64,000 nt of DNA, taken from assembly GCF_014201735.1 (NCBI RefSeq), contig NZ_JACHFE010000007.1, positions 122,718-186,717 on the forward strand. The letters are read 5' to 3'. Source of the stretch: Marinobacter oulmenensis (GTDB taxonomy: Bacteria; Pseudomonadota; Gammaproteobacteria; Pseudomonadales; Oleiphilaceae). The notes under the pieces are model-generated. The model saw only the letters and a program-made list of their open reading frames with translations. It ran no database searches and was not told the DNA's origin. Shown piece by piece: positions 9,301 through 16,892 of the stretch (position 1 is its first letter; the number at the start of each line of letters is the position of its first letter). The translations under genes were made by a program, and so were the position numbers.

Positions 9301-9989
9301 TCCGTGCGACTGTTACTGGCTACCACGTTGCCATTTTCATCAAACAGGGTTAACTGGAAATCAACCGAATAATCCCACTCTCCCCATATAGGCCAGAGAA
9401 TCCAGCGGTACTCTTCATGGCGAAGGGCCTGTGCATTGAGGAAATACCACCGACCTTCGGTCATCTGATAGTTCATGGACAGGGATGAGGAACCACCATA
9501 AACGTTCCATACCGTCAGCTCCGGCCGGCCATCCTGTAACCGGACGTTATACTCCTGTTCCCTCCCGGCGCCTTTATGCACAAAGGTCTGTGTACCGCTC
9601 CGGTTATCCAGCCGGACCCAGCCTGATATCGACATTTCCCGGGTTGTGGCCAGAGGCGAAAGCTCATTGCTGTCCGGCACCTCAACATAGTGACGAGCCT
9701 GGTACCACGTATTATTTTCTTCCGGAACAAGAAATCCCTCACCCCGGAAGCGCCCGCCCTGACAGACCTTGGCGTCAACGGTGTTGGGCAAGGAGCCACT
9801 GTAGCCGGCCGTCCGGGCGATGCCGTCATTGCCGTTGCCGGAACTGTCCTCCACCTCACCCGGTTCACCGGACCACTGCGCTTCATCCATCTGCCAGAAA
9901 GCGACTGGGTCTTGAGCCGAGGCACTGGTGGAGATCAGACTCAAGAGCATTGCTGAAGACACCATGGCCACACGCAGGAATCGCTTCAT
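6327..9989 (-). CDS. mshQ: MshQ-like protein: LamG + lectin-like + DUF6701, putative pilus tip adhesin
   Basis: Last gene of the MSHA operon, 1220 residues. A Sec signal peptide (KRFLRVAMVSSAMLLSLIS, cut after ASA) is followed by a LamG-like concanavalin fold at about 30-275, ending LDELYIHDANLS. A second L-type-lectin-like region at about 297-543 includes DSSGADGMAVVFSD and GGWLGIGIDEYGNFSN. The C-terminal half (about 550-1220) is DUF6701, with many acidic beta-rich modules and scattered cysteines. There is no prepilin motif and no evident anchor. The start at 9989 overlaps the mshP stop as ATGA; a longer reading to 10040 would lie within mshP and lose the signal peptide position. Family naming rests on position and domains; the adhesin role is inferred. 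Confidence 0.88.
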   Translation of the reverse strand: MKRFLRVAMVSSAMLLSLISTSASAQDPVAFWQMDEAQWSGEPGEVEDSSGNGNDGIARTAGYSGSLPNTVDAKVCQGGRFRGEGFLVPEENNTWYQARHYVEVPDSNELSPLATTREMSISGWVRLDNRSGTQTFVHKGAGREQEYNVRLQDGRPELTVWNVYGGSSSLSMNYQMTEGRWYFLNAQALRHEEYRWILWPIWGEWDYSVDFQLTLFDENGNVVASNSRTDESSFTGNYTNKAFNQPLIIGGTRWNGDPTNFLDGTLDELYIHDANLSRSQIQELARNTRPCFSEPLNCFSDDYSGGMLSEDWVTSVSRGPFTPQIVNGRLRMTQDATNQATAVTYQRKFPGADNLIRVEFDYYAYDDSSGADGMAVVFSDAAITPQAGGYGGSLGYAQEPDGSGGFAGGWLGIGIDEYGNFSNDSEGREGGNNGRTLDSVAVRGAAPDYEYIGDSGELTPGIDAVNDNNPHRYRITIDSRGGITPVLTVERQVAGAGSGFELLIEQVLSGQPEIPENLFFSLTGSTGSSTNIHEMDNLQVCAYKVGEIEALVDHFEIEHGGSGLTCSPASVTIRACDNADCSQLFPGSVEVNMTPTGWVGGDAFTFTGQTSHPLRVTSPGDVTLGVPGSTPGARAFSQTLCDDGSGTLSADNCEMTFYDSGFDIAIPDHVADTEVQATIAAVRKNEVTQECVPGFSNETRAVALWSEYVNPKPGTLNVWVDGDEIPTSQGETTNLTFDADGVATETLRYPDAGKVRLHAQYTGTGEEAGLVMEGNGDFVARPDHFELIIPDNPAAEAVGDDNDFVAAGADFEIRVKAINASGDLTPNFGQESAPESVVLASSLVAPTDSDAVSPDIVGEFGDFAEDCEGNSATAGIACGQFQWPEVGIISLTPSLANSAYLGTLDVVGDAVPYVGRFIPDRFDVVVTEPGEVQPYCSAAAPFAYTGQALAWDDELEPRLRVEALNVAGAVTRNYTFGDFRRLAVSDFLRTPGTVDQVAQDTNGQPLSVSATLDDGSLTTLSPGRMQYAFASADEIAYVKSPVARVPAFTPDYRIELSGLTDADGVSSTQLPVAVEPKFPLEMRYGRVQMDNAFGPESSDLIVPFRAQYYTANGFITNTDDSCWSYATGTDVALDQSGLSGGSTAVDGATGTLNAGLPGAGNELVLTAPGEPNQGDVRATFTVPDWLRDDFDGDGSLEDPSGLATFGVYRGNDHIIYWREL

Positions 9990-10381
9990 CGTAACCGCAC
10001 CTCCACCGTCCGGGCGGCCTGGTCCTGGCCGCTGCCACACTGCCCGGCACTGACCACCTCATAGACCCCGCCGCCCGGAGTCCCGCAAGTAACGGTTGCA
10101 CGGCAACCAGCCAGGCCCGCCTGGCTAAACCCGACACTAATACTGTTGGTAAAACAGGCGGGCGTGGCCGGATTGGCCAAAACCCTGGCAACCCCCACCT
10201 GGGCGCCGCTTTCAGCGGCAAGGAAGGCCCGCTGGGACTGGATCTGCAGGCTGACCGAGCGGCCGGAACTCTCCTGCAACTGGGCGATCCCCGCCACAAT
10301 CAGGGCCAGAACCGTGATCAGGAACAGGGCGACCGGCAGCCCGGCACCGGCCTGTCGGGTCAGCTTGTTGTCAAGGTACAT
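9986..10381 (-). CDS. mshP: MSHA minor pilin-like protein MshP
   Basis: 131 residues with a hydrophobic N-terminal helix after a prepilin-like leader (LTRQAG, then AGLPVALFLITVLAL). The glutamate usually found at mature position +5 is absent, as in GspK/PilX-type minor pilins that sit at the tip. The rest is a small globular domain with several Cys. It overlaps mshO by 11 bases and is coupled to mshQ. Assignment is mainly from its position between mshO and mshQ and its N-terminal architecture. Confidence 0.85.
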   Translation of the reverse strand: MYLDNKLTRQAGAGLPVALFLITVLALIVAGIAQLQESSGRSVSLQIQSQRAFLAAESGAQVGVARVLANPATPACFTNSISVGFSQAGLAGCRATVTCGTPGGGVYEVVSAGQCGSGQDQAARTVEVRLR

Positions 10382-11189
10382 TGCGAATCTGTACCTCCTG
10401 ACTAAGTCGAGTTTCCTCTCCGCTCGGAGAGGTCAGAACAAACGCGAAATTTACGATAGCAGACCGTCTCAGTGACGCTGGTATGAATTTTACCCGGAAG
10501 CTATCGGGCTTCAGATTTGCAGCGATTATGCCTGCACCCAAACCATTGAGGTCACCATATGAGGGCTGGGAAGCACGTAAACCATAGCCTTCAAATCTAT
10601 ACAGGCGGTTGTCATCTTGACAAATACTTACCGGCTCTCGAATCACATAAAGCCTTTTTGTAGGTGACTGTGACTGAAAGCGGTGGTTCCCCTGTAGAAT
10701 AACTTTCCCGTTAGCTACAGCGCCGTTATCTTGTATATCGGAAATCGGAGGGGAAATCGGGGCCGGATCAACGCTCGTGTCGAAGAAATTCGTTGCTGAG
10801 TACCCGTATACGGCCAAGCGGAATGAGGAAGGACTACTCTTTATCTGTGCGGTTACATCAGTTGAGAGTGGAGTAATTATCCCCTCGTTAGCTGCTGCTG
10901 AAAAAGGAAGGCTATCGTAGCTAGTGGCCGCAAGGATCGGAATCCACTCGATACACTGCTGGTTACTGTCAGCTCTAACTCTTATAGACAGCGGATGCGC
11001 CTCTCTTAATTGTCGAGTAATCTGTTCACTGACAACCACACCCTGTAAAGCCCTTTGTTGGCGGTCGCCAACATCGATGGCTCCCTGCGTGGACAGCGCG
11101 ACGAACTGCACGGAAATGGTGGCCACGATGCCTAGAAGGACAATAACCATCACCAGTTCGACAAGCGTGAATCCACGTTGACTGCTCAT
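10371..11189 (-). CDS. mshO: MSHA minor prepilin MshO
   Basis: 272-residue minor pilin, large for a prepilin. The type IV prepilin motif SQRG/FTLVELVMVIVLLG has Glu at +5 and a short 5-residue leader, so it should be cut by PilD. The C-terminal part is a beta-rich globular domain with a Cys pair (QQCIEW, SICQDD). Base composition is slightly more AT-rich than the rest of the operon, in line with fast-evolving surface-exposed pilins. The start shares one base with the mshD stop (TGATG). Confidence 0.88.
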   Translation of the reverse strand: MSSQRGFTLVELVMVIVLLGIVATISVQFVALSTQGAIDVGDRQQRALQGVVVSEQITRQLREAHPLSIRVRADSNQQCIEWIPILAATSYDSLPFSAAANEGIITPLSTDVTAQIKSSPSSFRLAVYGYSATNFFDTSVDPAPISPPISDIQDNGAVANGKVILQGNHRFQSQSPTKRLYVIREPVSICQDDNRLYRFEGYGLRASQPSYGDLNGLGAGIIAANLKPDSFRVKFIPASLRRSAIVNFAFVLTSPSGEETRLSQEVQIRNVP

Positions 11190-11713
11190 CAGAAGTTCCC
11201 CCGATAAGCAGTGAAGAGATACTTATTCCCAGAGGGATCGGTGATGGTGATATCGATACGCTTAACTTCCACGTCCACACCCAACTCGCTTGTTGGATTA
11301 TTAACGCATGTTACCGACACACTAACCCGGAACAGCTCATAGCCTCCCTCTTGAGGCGTTGAAGGTGTATCCCAATAGCTCGATGGGACCTCACTGTTGA
11401 TCGCATCGTAGTCATCCACATCCCGGTAGTCATCACGATCACGGCTCGGGTCGATTGTCACTCGGCACCCCCCACCATAGCCCTCACCCGGATCTGCCGC
11501 TTCATCAAACGGCTTCGCCAATATTTCATCCATATAGCGTTGAGCCAACGCAACAGCACGAGTCTGGTTTAGGGGGTCAGCACTGCGCCCGACGATCAGG
11601 GAATAAGCACCGACAACACCACTGATTGCGACGCTGATGATGACGATTGTCATCACAAGCTCTACCAGAGTTGCGCCTCGTTCACGAGGCGCGGAACGGG
11701 GGCTTTCAACCAT
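11189..11713 (-). CDS. mshD: MSHA minor prepilin MshD
   Basis: 174 residues with prepilin motif RERG/ATLVELVMTIVIISVA (Glu +5) after a 14-residue basic leader. The globular part contains YMDEILAKPFDE, close to the conserved minor-pilin segment of the MshD/GspI-like group, and two Cys (GGCRVTI, VTCVNN) that could form the pilin disulfide. It overlaps mshC by eight bases. Confidence 0.9.
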   Translation of the reverse strand: MVESPRSAPRERGATLVELVMTIVIISVAISGVVGAYSLIVGRSADPLNQTRAVALAQRYMDEILAKPFDEAADPGEGYGGGCRVTIDPSRDRDDYRDVDDYDAINSEVPSSYWDTPSTPQEGGYELFRVSVSVTCVNNPTSELGVDVEVKRIDITITDPSGNKYLFTAYRGNF

Positions 11714-12230
11714 TGCAATTCCCTGTTAAATCAACTTGGTAGACAGCGCCCAGAGAGCTTATACAGAGAATAAACTTAGTACCATCTTTTGTAATTTCTA
11801 TCGCAGTTGCCCCCAGGGAGTTCCCTGAAGCATCTATCGAAGCTGCTAGTCGATTGAAATAGATATCTTGGTTGGATGGAGTGGTAGTGAAATCTTCGCC
11901 ATCCAGGGAAAAACTTTGGAGAGTAGATACGGAGCCATCAGCTTCTTCAAATCTGGCTCGAAATGTGGTGCCCGAAATCTCAACACGAGAATTTTTCTTA
12001 CCCGCCAACGCTGCCTGCTGGGCAAGCAGCGTGGCGGATTGGAGCTGCTGGGTGGCCAGCAAGGGGGAGAAGGCGGAGCTTCTGGCAAACAGCCCGATCC
12101 CGAGTGCGGAGAGCACGCCGATCAGGATGATGACCATGACCAGCTCTATCAACGAGAAGCCAGACGCGCCGGTCCCCGAGGGCCGACGCAAGCTGCGTTC
12201 CGATGACAGTCCGGCATGAAGTTCCGCCAT
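11706..12230 (-). CDS. mshC: MSHA minor prepilin MshC
   Basis: 174 residues; leader of 24 residues ending TGASG, then FSLIELVMVIILIGVLSALGIGLF with Glu +5. The unusually long leader still ends in Gly-Phe, so processing by PilD is expected. Two C-terminal Cys (FILCISS, TGNCNG) match the pilin disulfide loop. It begins 11 bases after the mshA stop. Confidence 0.9.
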   Translation of the reverse strand: MAELHAGLSSERSLRRPSGTGASGFSLIELVMVIILIGVLSALGIGLFARSSAFSPLLATQQLQSATLLAQQAALAGKKNSRVEISGTTFRARFEEADGSVSTLQSFSLDGEDFTTTPSNQDIYFNRLAASIDASGNSLGATAIEITKDGTKFILCISSLGAVYQVDLTGNCNG

Positions 12231-12241
12231 CGACTACCTAC

Positions 12242-12727
12242 TCAAGGGCAGGTCACAGCTGAAATAACAGGTGGCACGTTATTTCCATTGCCGTCTTGAG
12301 TTGCTTGCGTATAGGTAAAGCTACAGTTGTCGCTAGACACTTCCAATTCATTATCATCAGCTGTGTAGTCCAACGTAAAGTCGTCAGCAGAAAGCTGAGC
12401 GGCTTCTACGATGCCCACTGCACCGTCAGTGCCACCGGTAGCGTCACCACTGTCAGCGGCTGGATAACCATTGACCATCGTAATGTTAGCGCCTTCAAGG
12501 GTAACCGTTCCGCCCTGTCCATTTGCCAGCCAAGCAGAATGCGCTATCCCGGAAGCAGACTTAACAGCGCCTTGGGCACCACGTAGCGCAGCCTCCTCCG
12601 CGTCTCCACCAAGATCCGCAAAACGTGGCAGGGCAAAGGCTGCCAGAATGCCGAGGATCACGATGACCATCACCAGCTCAATGAGGGTGAAGCCCTTTTC
12701 TTTCCGGTTCGGAATCATGTCTTTCAT
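12242..12727 (-). CDS. mshA: MSHA major pilin MshA
   Basis: Likely major subunit of the mannose-sensitive haemagglutinin-type pilus. 161 residues; leader MKDMIPNRKEKG, then FTLIELVMVIVILGILAAFALPRFADLG, which is the MshA-type helix with Glu +5 and ALPRF. A C-terminal disulfide loop is formed by DNCSFTY and AVTCP. It is glycine- and alanine-rich, as abundant pilins often are. GGAG eight bases before the ATG supports this start; an in-frame ATG three codons in is possible. Which of the two adjacent MshA-like genes is the major pilin is inferred from operon order. Confidence 0.9.
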   Translation of the reverse strand: MKDMIPNRKEKGFTLIELVMVIVILGILAAFALPRFADLGGDAEEAALRGAQGAVKSASGIAHSAWLANGQGGTVTLEGANITMVNGYPAADSGDATGGTDGAVGIVEAAQLSADDFTLDYTADDNELEVSSDNCSFTYTQATQDGNGNNVPPVISAVTCP

Positions 12728-12772
12728 GTTACTGCTCCGTTCGATTACAGGTTGTTTCAGTTAAAGCGGGTT

Positions 12773-13297
12773 TTAGTCGACATTGGCGGTCGTTATTTCG
12801 CCCGTGTCCGCGTTGTAGCTGATCTGGCGGGCATCGCCGCCGGTCAGGCCATCCGGCTGATAGGTGTAGTCGCAGGATGTCCCGGTCGCGCTGGCCAAAT
12901 ACTCCACGCCATCACCGGAGGTGGTGGCCACTTCCGGGGCGTTGGACTGAAGCAGCGCGTTCCAGAGCGACACACAACGGGCGTCGGTCAGGTTGTTGGG
13001 ATCATTGGCACCATCGGTGGACACAGCCCAGCCATCCTCACTGACATCGATGTCATCTTCACCAAAGCCATCCACATTATCTGCAGCCGCCGTAAGCCCG
13101 TTAGTGACCCACTGAGCCTTGACCAGAGCCACGCTGGCAGCCAATGCGCCAGACGTTGCCCGGACATTGGCGCGGTGCGCCTGCTCCGAAAGCTGCGCAA
13201 AGCGCGGCAGGGCAAAGGCGGCCAGGATCGCCAGAATCGCAATCACCACCACCAGCTCAATCAGAGTGAAGCCTTGGTTGCGTCTTTTCTCTGTCAT
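12773..13297 (-). CDS. mshB: MSHA pilin MshB
   Basis: 174-residue MshA-like prepilin directly before mshA. The motif is TEKRRNQG/FTLIELVVVIAILAILAAFALPRFAQL. The C-terminal half contains DARCVSLWNALLQSNAPE, a segment conserved in MshB proteins, and a later Cys (GTSCDYTYQ) for the disulfide. The ATG at 13297 has AAGGAG upstream; a longer reading to 13390 has no ribosome-binding site and would bury the leader. The 45-base gap to mshA shows no clear promoter. Confidence 0.9.
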   Translation of the reverse strand: MTEKRRNQGFTLIELVVVIAILAILAAFALPRFAQLSEQAHRANVRATSGALAASVALVKAQWVTNGLTAAADNVDGFGEDDIDVSEDGWAVSTDGANDPNNLTDARCVSLWNALLQSNAPEVATTSGDGVEYLASATGTSCDYTYQPDGLTGGDARQISYNADTGEITTANVD

Positions 13298-13346
13298 TTC
13301 AGCTCCTTCGGCAAGCCTATTCGTGGATTGTGTCACAGTTTTCCGG

Positions 13347-13889
13347 TCAGTCCCTATGGGTATCCCCGGGTTTTTGACCGGATTTAACATGGATCAAGGT
13401 CAGCCCCACCGCCCGTCGGTTTCCGTCCCTGGCGGAGCGGGCGTATTCCGGAACAACCTGCAATGTCATCAGGCCTCCGGCTGCAGCCATCAGGTCATCT
13501 CTGCCATCCGCAGCCTCAAAAACATCGGTCCGCGGGCGATAAACCACCCACGACCGGTCCGCCTGAAAGCACCACCGGCCGGGCGCTGGCTGGCTGTCGC
13601 TACAGAGCCCGTCCCAGTTGGCCGGCGGCTGTTCCAGCAGTTGCGCCGGATTCAGCCCGCGCCACTGTTCAAAATTGCCGTCGCTCAGCAGGATCTCGGC
13701 ACCTTTGACCACCAGCGCACTGCGAAACTGATTCAGCATCATCCGCACGCCCTGGCGCTCCGACTGCTGCGCCACCTGTTCCACCGAGTTGAACAGGTAG
13801 GTCACCGCCACACCCAGCAGGCAAACGGACAGTGCCACCTGAAAGCGCCAGCGGTTATCGGCGCCGATGTGGCCGATGCGACTGGCCAT
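13347..13889 (-). CDS. mshF: MSHA biogenesis protein MshF
   Basis: 180-residue protein with one N-terminal membrane segment (FQVALSVCLLGVAVTYLF, about residues 16-33) and a periplasmic domain that begins with a helix (EQVAQQSERQGVRMMLNQFRSALVVKGAEIL). No prepilin motif. Position between mshG and mshB matches the standard MSHA order, which is the main reason for the name; function is not defined. The start follows GGGGGT seven bases upstream and lies seven bases after the mshG stop. Confidence 0.82.
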   Translation of the reverse strand: MASRIGHIGADNRWRFQVALSVCLLGVAVTYLFNSVEQVAQQSERQGVRMMLNQFRSALVVKGAEILLSDGNFEQWRGLNPAQLLEQPPANWDGLCSDSQPAPGRWCFQADRSWVVYRPRTDVFEAADGRDDLMAAAGGLMTLQVVPEYARSARDGNRRAVGLTLIHVKSGQKPGDTHRD

Positions 13890-13896
13890 GACGGGC

Positions 13897-15126
13897 TTAC
13901 CCCCGCCCCATGGCGGCCGCACCCAGGTCCCAGATCGGCAGGAAGACACCCAGGGCGAGGATAAGCACCAGAATGCCCATCGCCACGATCAGTATCGGTT
14001 CGATGGACTCCGCCAGCCGCTTCAGGCCGTAATCCACGTCTTCGTCGTAAAAATCCGCGACATTATTGAGCATGTCGTCCACCGAGCCGGTTTCCTCGCC
14101 CACCGCAATCATCTGCAGGATCAGCGGGGTGAACATCTGGCTCTGGCGGGCGGTTCTCAGCAGGCTTTCACCCCGCTCGATGCCATGGCGCATTTCCCGG
14201 ATATGCTCGCCAATCCAGGCATTGTCCGTGGCATCGGCTACCACGCTCAGGGCATGGGTCACCGGCATGCCGGCGGTCAGCATTGTGGCAAAGTTACGGG
14301 CAAAACGGCTCAGGGTGATCAGTTCCAGCAATGGCCCGATAATGGGCACCCGCAGTTTGTAGCGATCCCACATCAGCCGCCCTTTTTCGGTCTGTTTCCA
14401 CTGGCGCACCAGCACCACACCGCCAGCCAGAACCAGCAGCATCACCGGCCAGTAGCCCAGCAGGAAATTGGAGGTACCGACAAGAACCTGGGTCAGGAAG
14501 GGCAGGTCGGCCCCGAGCTTGTCGAACACCGAGGCAAACCGGGGAATCACCAGGAAGTTCACCACCATCAGGGCGGCAAACAGGGCGACCACCACGAAGG
14601 TCGGGTACCGCAGGGCCTGTTTGACCCGGCGCTTGGTATCCCGCTCCAGCTCGAGAATATTGGAGAGGCGTCGGAAAGCGTCGTCCAGCATACCGGTGTT
14701 CTCACCCACGTGGATCATGGCGATAAACAGGTCGGAAAACACCTTGGGATGCGCCTGCATGGCCGTGGCCATGGTGGTGCCGCCTTCAAGCCGGTTGGCC
14801 AGATCCTCCAGCACCTCACCCAGCACCGGGGACTTGGTGGTCTCCGCCAGCCCCCGCATGGTCCGGATCAGCGGAATACCTGCCTTGGTGAGCGCATGCA
14901 TCTGGCGGCAAAAGACGATCAGTTCGTCCAGGGTCACCTTTTTGTTGAAAATCGGCAGCTTGCCCAGAGCGTCGCCAGCCGATGCCTTCTGCTGCTGTTC
15001 CTTGATGGTCAGCGGGGTAATACCGCGGCGCATGAGCTCGGTGGCCGCCGCATCCGGATTCGGCGCGGTCAGCGTGCCCTGCTGGACAGCGCCCCGGCTG
15101 TCCTTGCCCCGGTAGCTGAACTGCAT
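13897..15126 (-). CDS. mshG: MSHA inner-membrane platform protein MshG (PilC/GspF family)
   Basis: 409 residues, the family's normal length. Two T2SSF repeats, each with the CRQMHALTKAGIPL / SRFARNFATMLTAGMPV signature, flank membrane helices (FVVVALFAALMVVNFLVIP, YWPVMLLVLAGGVVLV) with a last helix near the C-terminus (ILIVAMGILVLILALGVFLPI). It anchors the assembly ATPase MshE to the inner membrane. The start shares a base with the mshE stop (TGATG). Confidence 0.95.
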   Translation of the reverse strand: MQFSYRGKDSRGAVQQGTLTAPNPDAAATELMRRGITPLTIKEQQQKASAGDALGKLPIFNKKVTLDELIVFCRQMHALTKAGIPLIRTMRGLAETTKSPVLGEVLEDLANRLEGGTTMATAMQAHPKVFSDLFIAMIHVGENTGMLDDAFRRLSNILELERDTKRRVKQALRYPTFVVVALFAALMVVNFLVIPRFASVFDKLGADLPFLTQVLVGTSNFLLGYWPVMLLVLAGGVVLVRQWKQTEKGRLMWDRYKLRVPIIGPLLELITLSRFARNFATMLTAGMPVTHALSVVADATDNAWIGEHIREMRHGIERGESLLRTARQSQMFTPLILQMIAVGEETGSVDDMLNNVADFYDEDVDYGLKRLAESIEPILIVAMGILVLILALGVFLPIWDLGAAAMGRG

Positions 15127-16892
15127 CAGTTATCCACTCCCATGGCGTCCCGGGGCAGGTCATCCACTTCCAGTGACACACCGGTTTCAGAGGTGGCTGC
15201 CACCCGCGAGACCTCCTGCAGCGAGGTCAGGCCCTGCAGGGCGTAATCCATGGCACACTGCCCCAGTGGCCGGAACAGGGGGCTTCTGCGCGCCGCCCGG
15301 GTAAAATCGGAGACATCCTGCCGGCGCAGGGCATCCAGCATGTCCTCGTTCATCTCCAGCATTTCATAGACACCGATCCGCCCCCGGTAGCCGGTGTTAC
15401 TGCACTGGTAGCAGCCACGGCCGTGCACGAAGCCGGCTTCGATATCCAGCGGGTCCAGCTCGAAAGAGCCCAGCCAGACCTGCTCCTGCTCGGTCGGGTG
15501 ATAGGTTTCCTTGCAGTTGTCGCAAACCCGGCGTACCAGGCGCTGGGCCACCACCCCCAGCAGGGAACTGGCCACCAGGAAGGGCTCGGCCCCCATGTCG
15601 ATCAGTCGCATGGCGCTGCTGATGGAATCGTTGGTGTGCAGGGTGGACAACACCAGGTGACCGGTCATGGCCGCCCGCAGGCCGATTTCCACGGTTTCCT
15701 GATCCCGCATCTCACCCACCAGGATGATGTCTGGATCCTGGCGCAGCGCGGCTCGCAATACACCGGCGAATTCCAGCCCGATCTTGGGGTTCACCTGAAC
15801 CTGGGTGATCCGGGGCAGACGGTATTCCACCGGGTCCTCGGCGGTGATGATTTTGACTTCGGCCTTGTTCAGTTCGGTCAGCGCGCCGTACAGCGTTGTG
15901 GTCTTACCACTACCGGTGGGACCGGTCACCAGAATCATGCCGTGGGGGCGTTTGATCAGTTTGCGGAAGCGCTCCAGCAGTTCCGGCGGCATGCCCGTGC
16001 CGTCCAGATCCAGGGTGCCCTGACTCTGGTCGAGCAGACGCATGACCACCGATTCGCCATGCTGAACCGGCATGGTGGAGACCCGGACATCGATACTGCG
16101 CCCTTTCACCCGGATGTTGAACCGGCCATCCTGGGGCAGGCGCTTTTCGGAAATGTTGAGGCCAGCCATCAGCTTCAGGCGAAGAACCAGGGCAGAGTTC
16201 ACCCGCTTCTCCTTCATCACCTGTTCCTGCAGCACCCCGTCAATCCGCTGGCGGATACGCACCACCGTTTCATCCGGCTCGATGTGGATATCGGAACTGC
16301 GGGCCTGGACGGCATCCTCAAACAGCGTCTGCAGGAGTTTGACCACCGGCGCATCGGCGCTTTCGGATTCCGCCGACAGATCGGCCAGATCGAAGGCGTC
16401 GTCGCCCAGTTCGTCTTCCAGTTCCTCCGCCAGCGAGGCGATCTCATCCGTGCGGCGGTAGACCAGATCCAGGGTATTGAGCAGTTCACTCTCACGCACC
16501 ACGGCCTGTTTGACCGGTTGCTTGAGCACCCGGACCAACTCGTCATAGCCCACCAGATCCAGGGGGTCGGCCATCCCCACCAGCAGTTCATTGCCCTGCT
16601 CCGCCAGCACAATGGCCCGGAAACGACGGGCCATGGCCTCTGGCAGTTTCTTCACCAGCTCGTTATCGAACTGGTAATGGCGTAGCTGCACGAAGGGAAC
16701 GTCCAGCTGGCGGGAAAGAATGTTGAGCAGGCTGTCTTCCTCGACATAGCCCAGTTCCACCAGGGTCCGCCCCAGTTTGCGACCGGTATTCTTCTGCTCC
16801 CGCAGAGCGGTCATCAACTGCTGTTCAGTGATGACATCGTTCTGGACCAGAAGGTCACCGATGCGGATTTTCTTTTTCGGTTCCGTGCTCAT
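15126..16892 (-). CDS. mshE: MSHA pilus assembly ATPase MshE (GspE/PilB family)
   Basis: Hexameric ATPase driving pilus extension. 588 residues. The N-terminal MshEN domain has two tandem motifs, RIGDLLVQNDV (10-20) and KLGRTLVELGYV (39-50), each followed by an L..L..Q helix; this fold binds cyclic di-GMP in characterised MshE. The catalytic part has Walker A GPTGSGKT (324-331), an Asp box (DIILVGEMRDQET), the His box GHLVLSTLHTND, and a zinc site formed by CDNC and CYQC. C-di-GMP control is predicted by motif only. It is coupled to mshN by an ATGA overlap. Confidence 0.96.
   Translation of the reverse strand: MSTEPKKKIRIGDLLVQNDVITEQQLMTALREQKNTGRKLGRTLVELGYVEEDSLLNILSRQLDVPFVQLRHYQFDNELVKKLPEAMARRFRAIVLAEQGNELLVGMADPLDLVGYDELVRVLKQPVKQAVVRESELLNTLDLVYRRTDEIASLAEELEDELGDDAFDLADLSAESESADAPVVKLLQTLFEDAVQARSSDIHIEPDETVVRIRQRIDGVLQEQVMKEKRVNSALVLRLKLMAGLNISEKRLPQDGRFNIRVKGRSIDVRVSTMPVQHGESVVMRLLDQSQGTLDLDGTGMPPELLERFRKLIKRPHGMILVTGPTGSGKTTTLYGALTELNKAEVKIITAEDPVEYRLPRITQVQVNPKIGLEFAGVLRAALRQDPDIILVGEMRDQETVEIGLRAAMTGHLVLSTLHTNDSISSAMRLIDMGAEPFLVASSLLGVVAQRLVRRVCDNCKETYHPTEQEQVWLGSFELDPLDIEAGFVHGRGCYQCSNTGYRGRIGVYEMLEMNEDMLDALRRQDVSDFTRAARRSPLFRPLGQCAMDYALQGLTSLQEVSRVAATSETGVSLEVDDLPRDAMGVDN

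Noticed and set aside
13867..15246. 459-codon plus-strand frame opposite mshG/mshE
   Set aside because: His/Gln-rich shadow without family resemblance; the minus-strand genes are certain.
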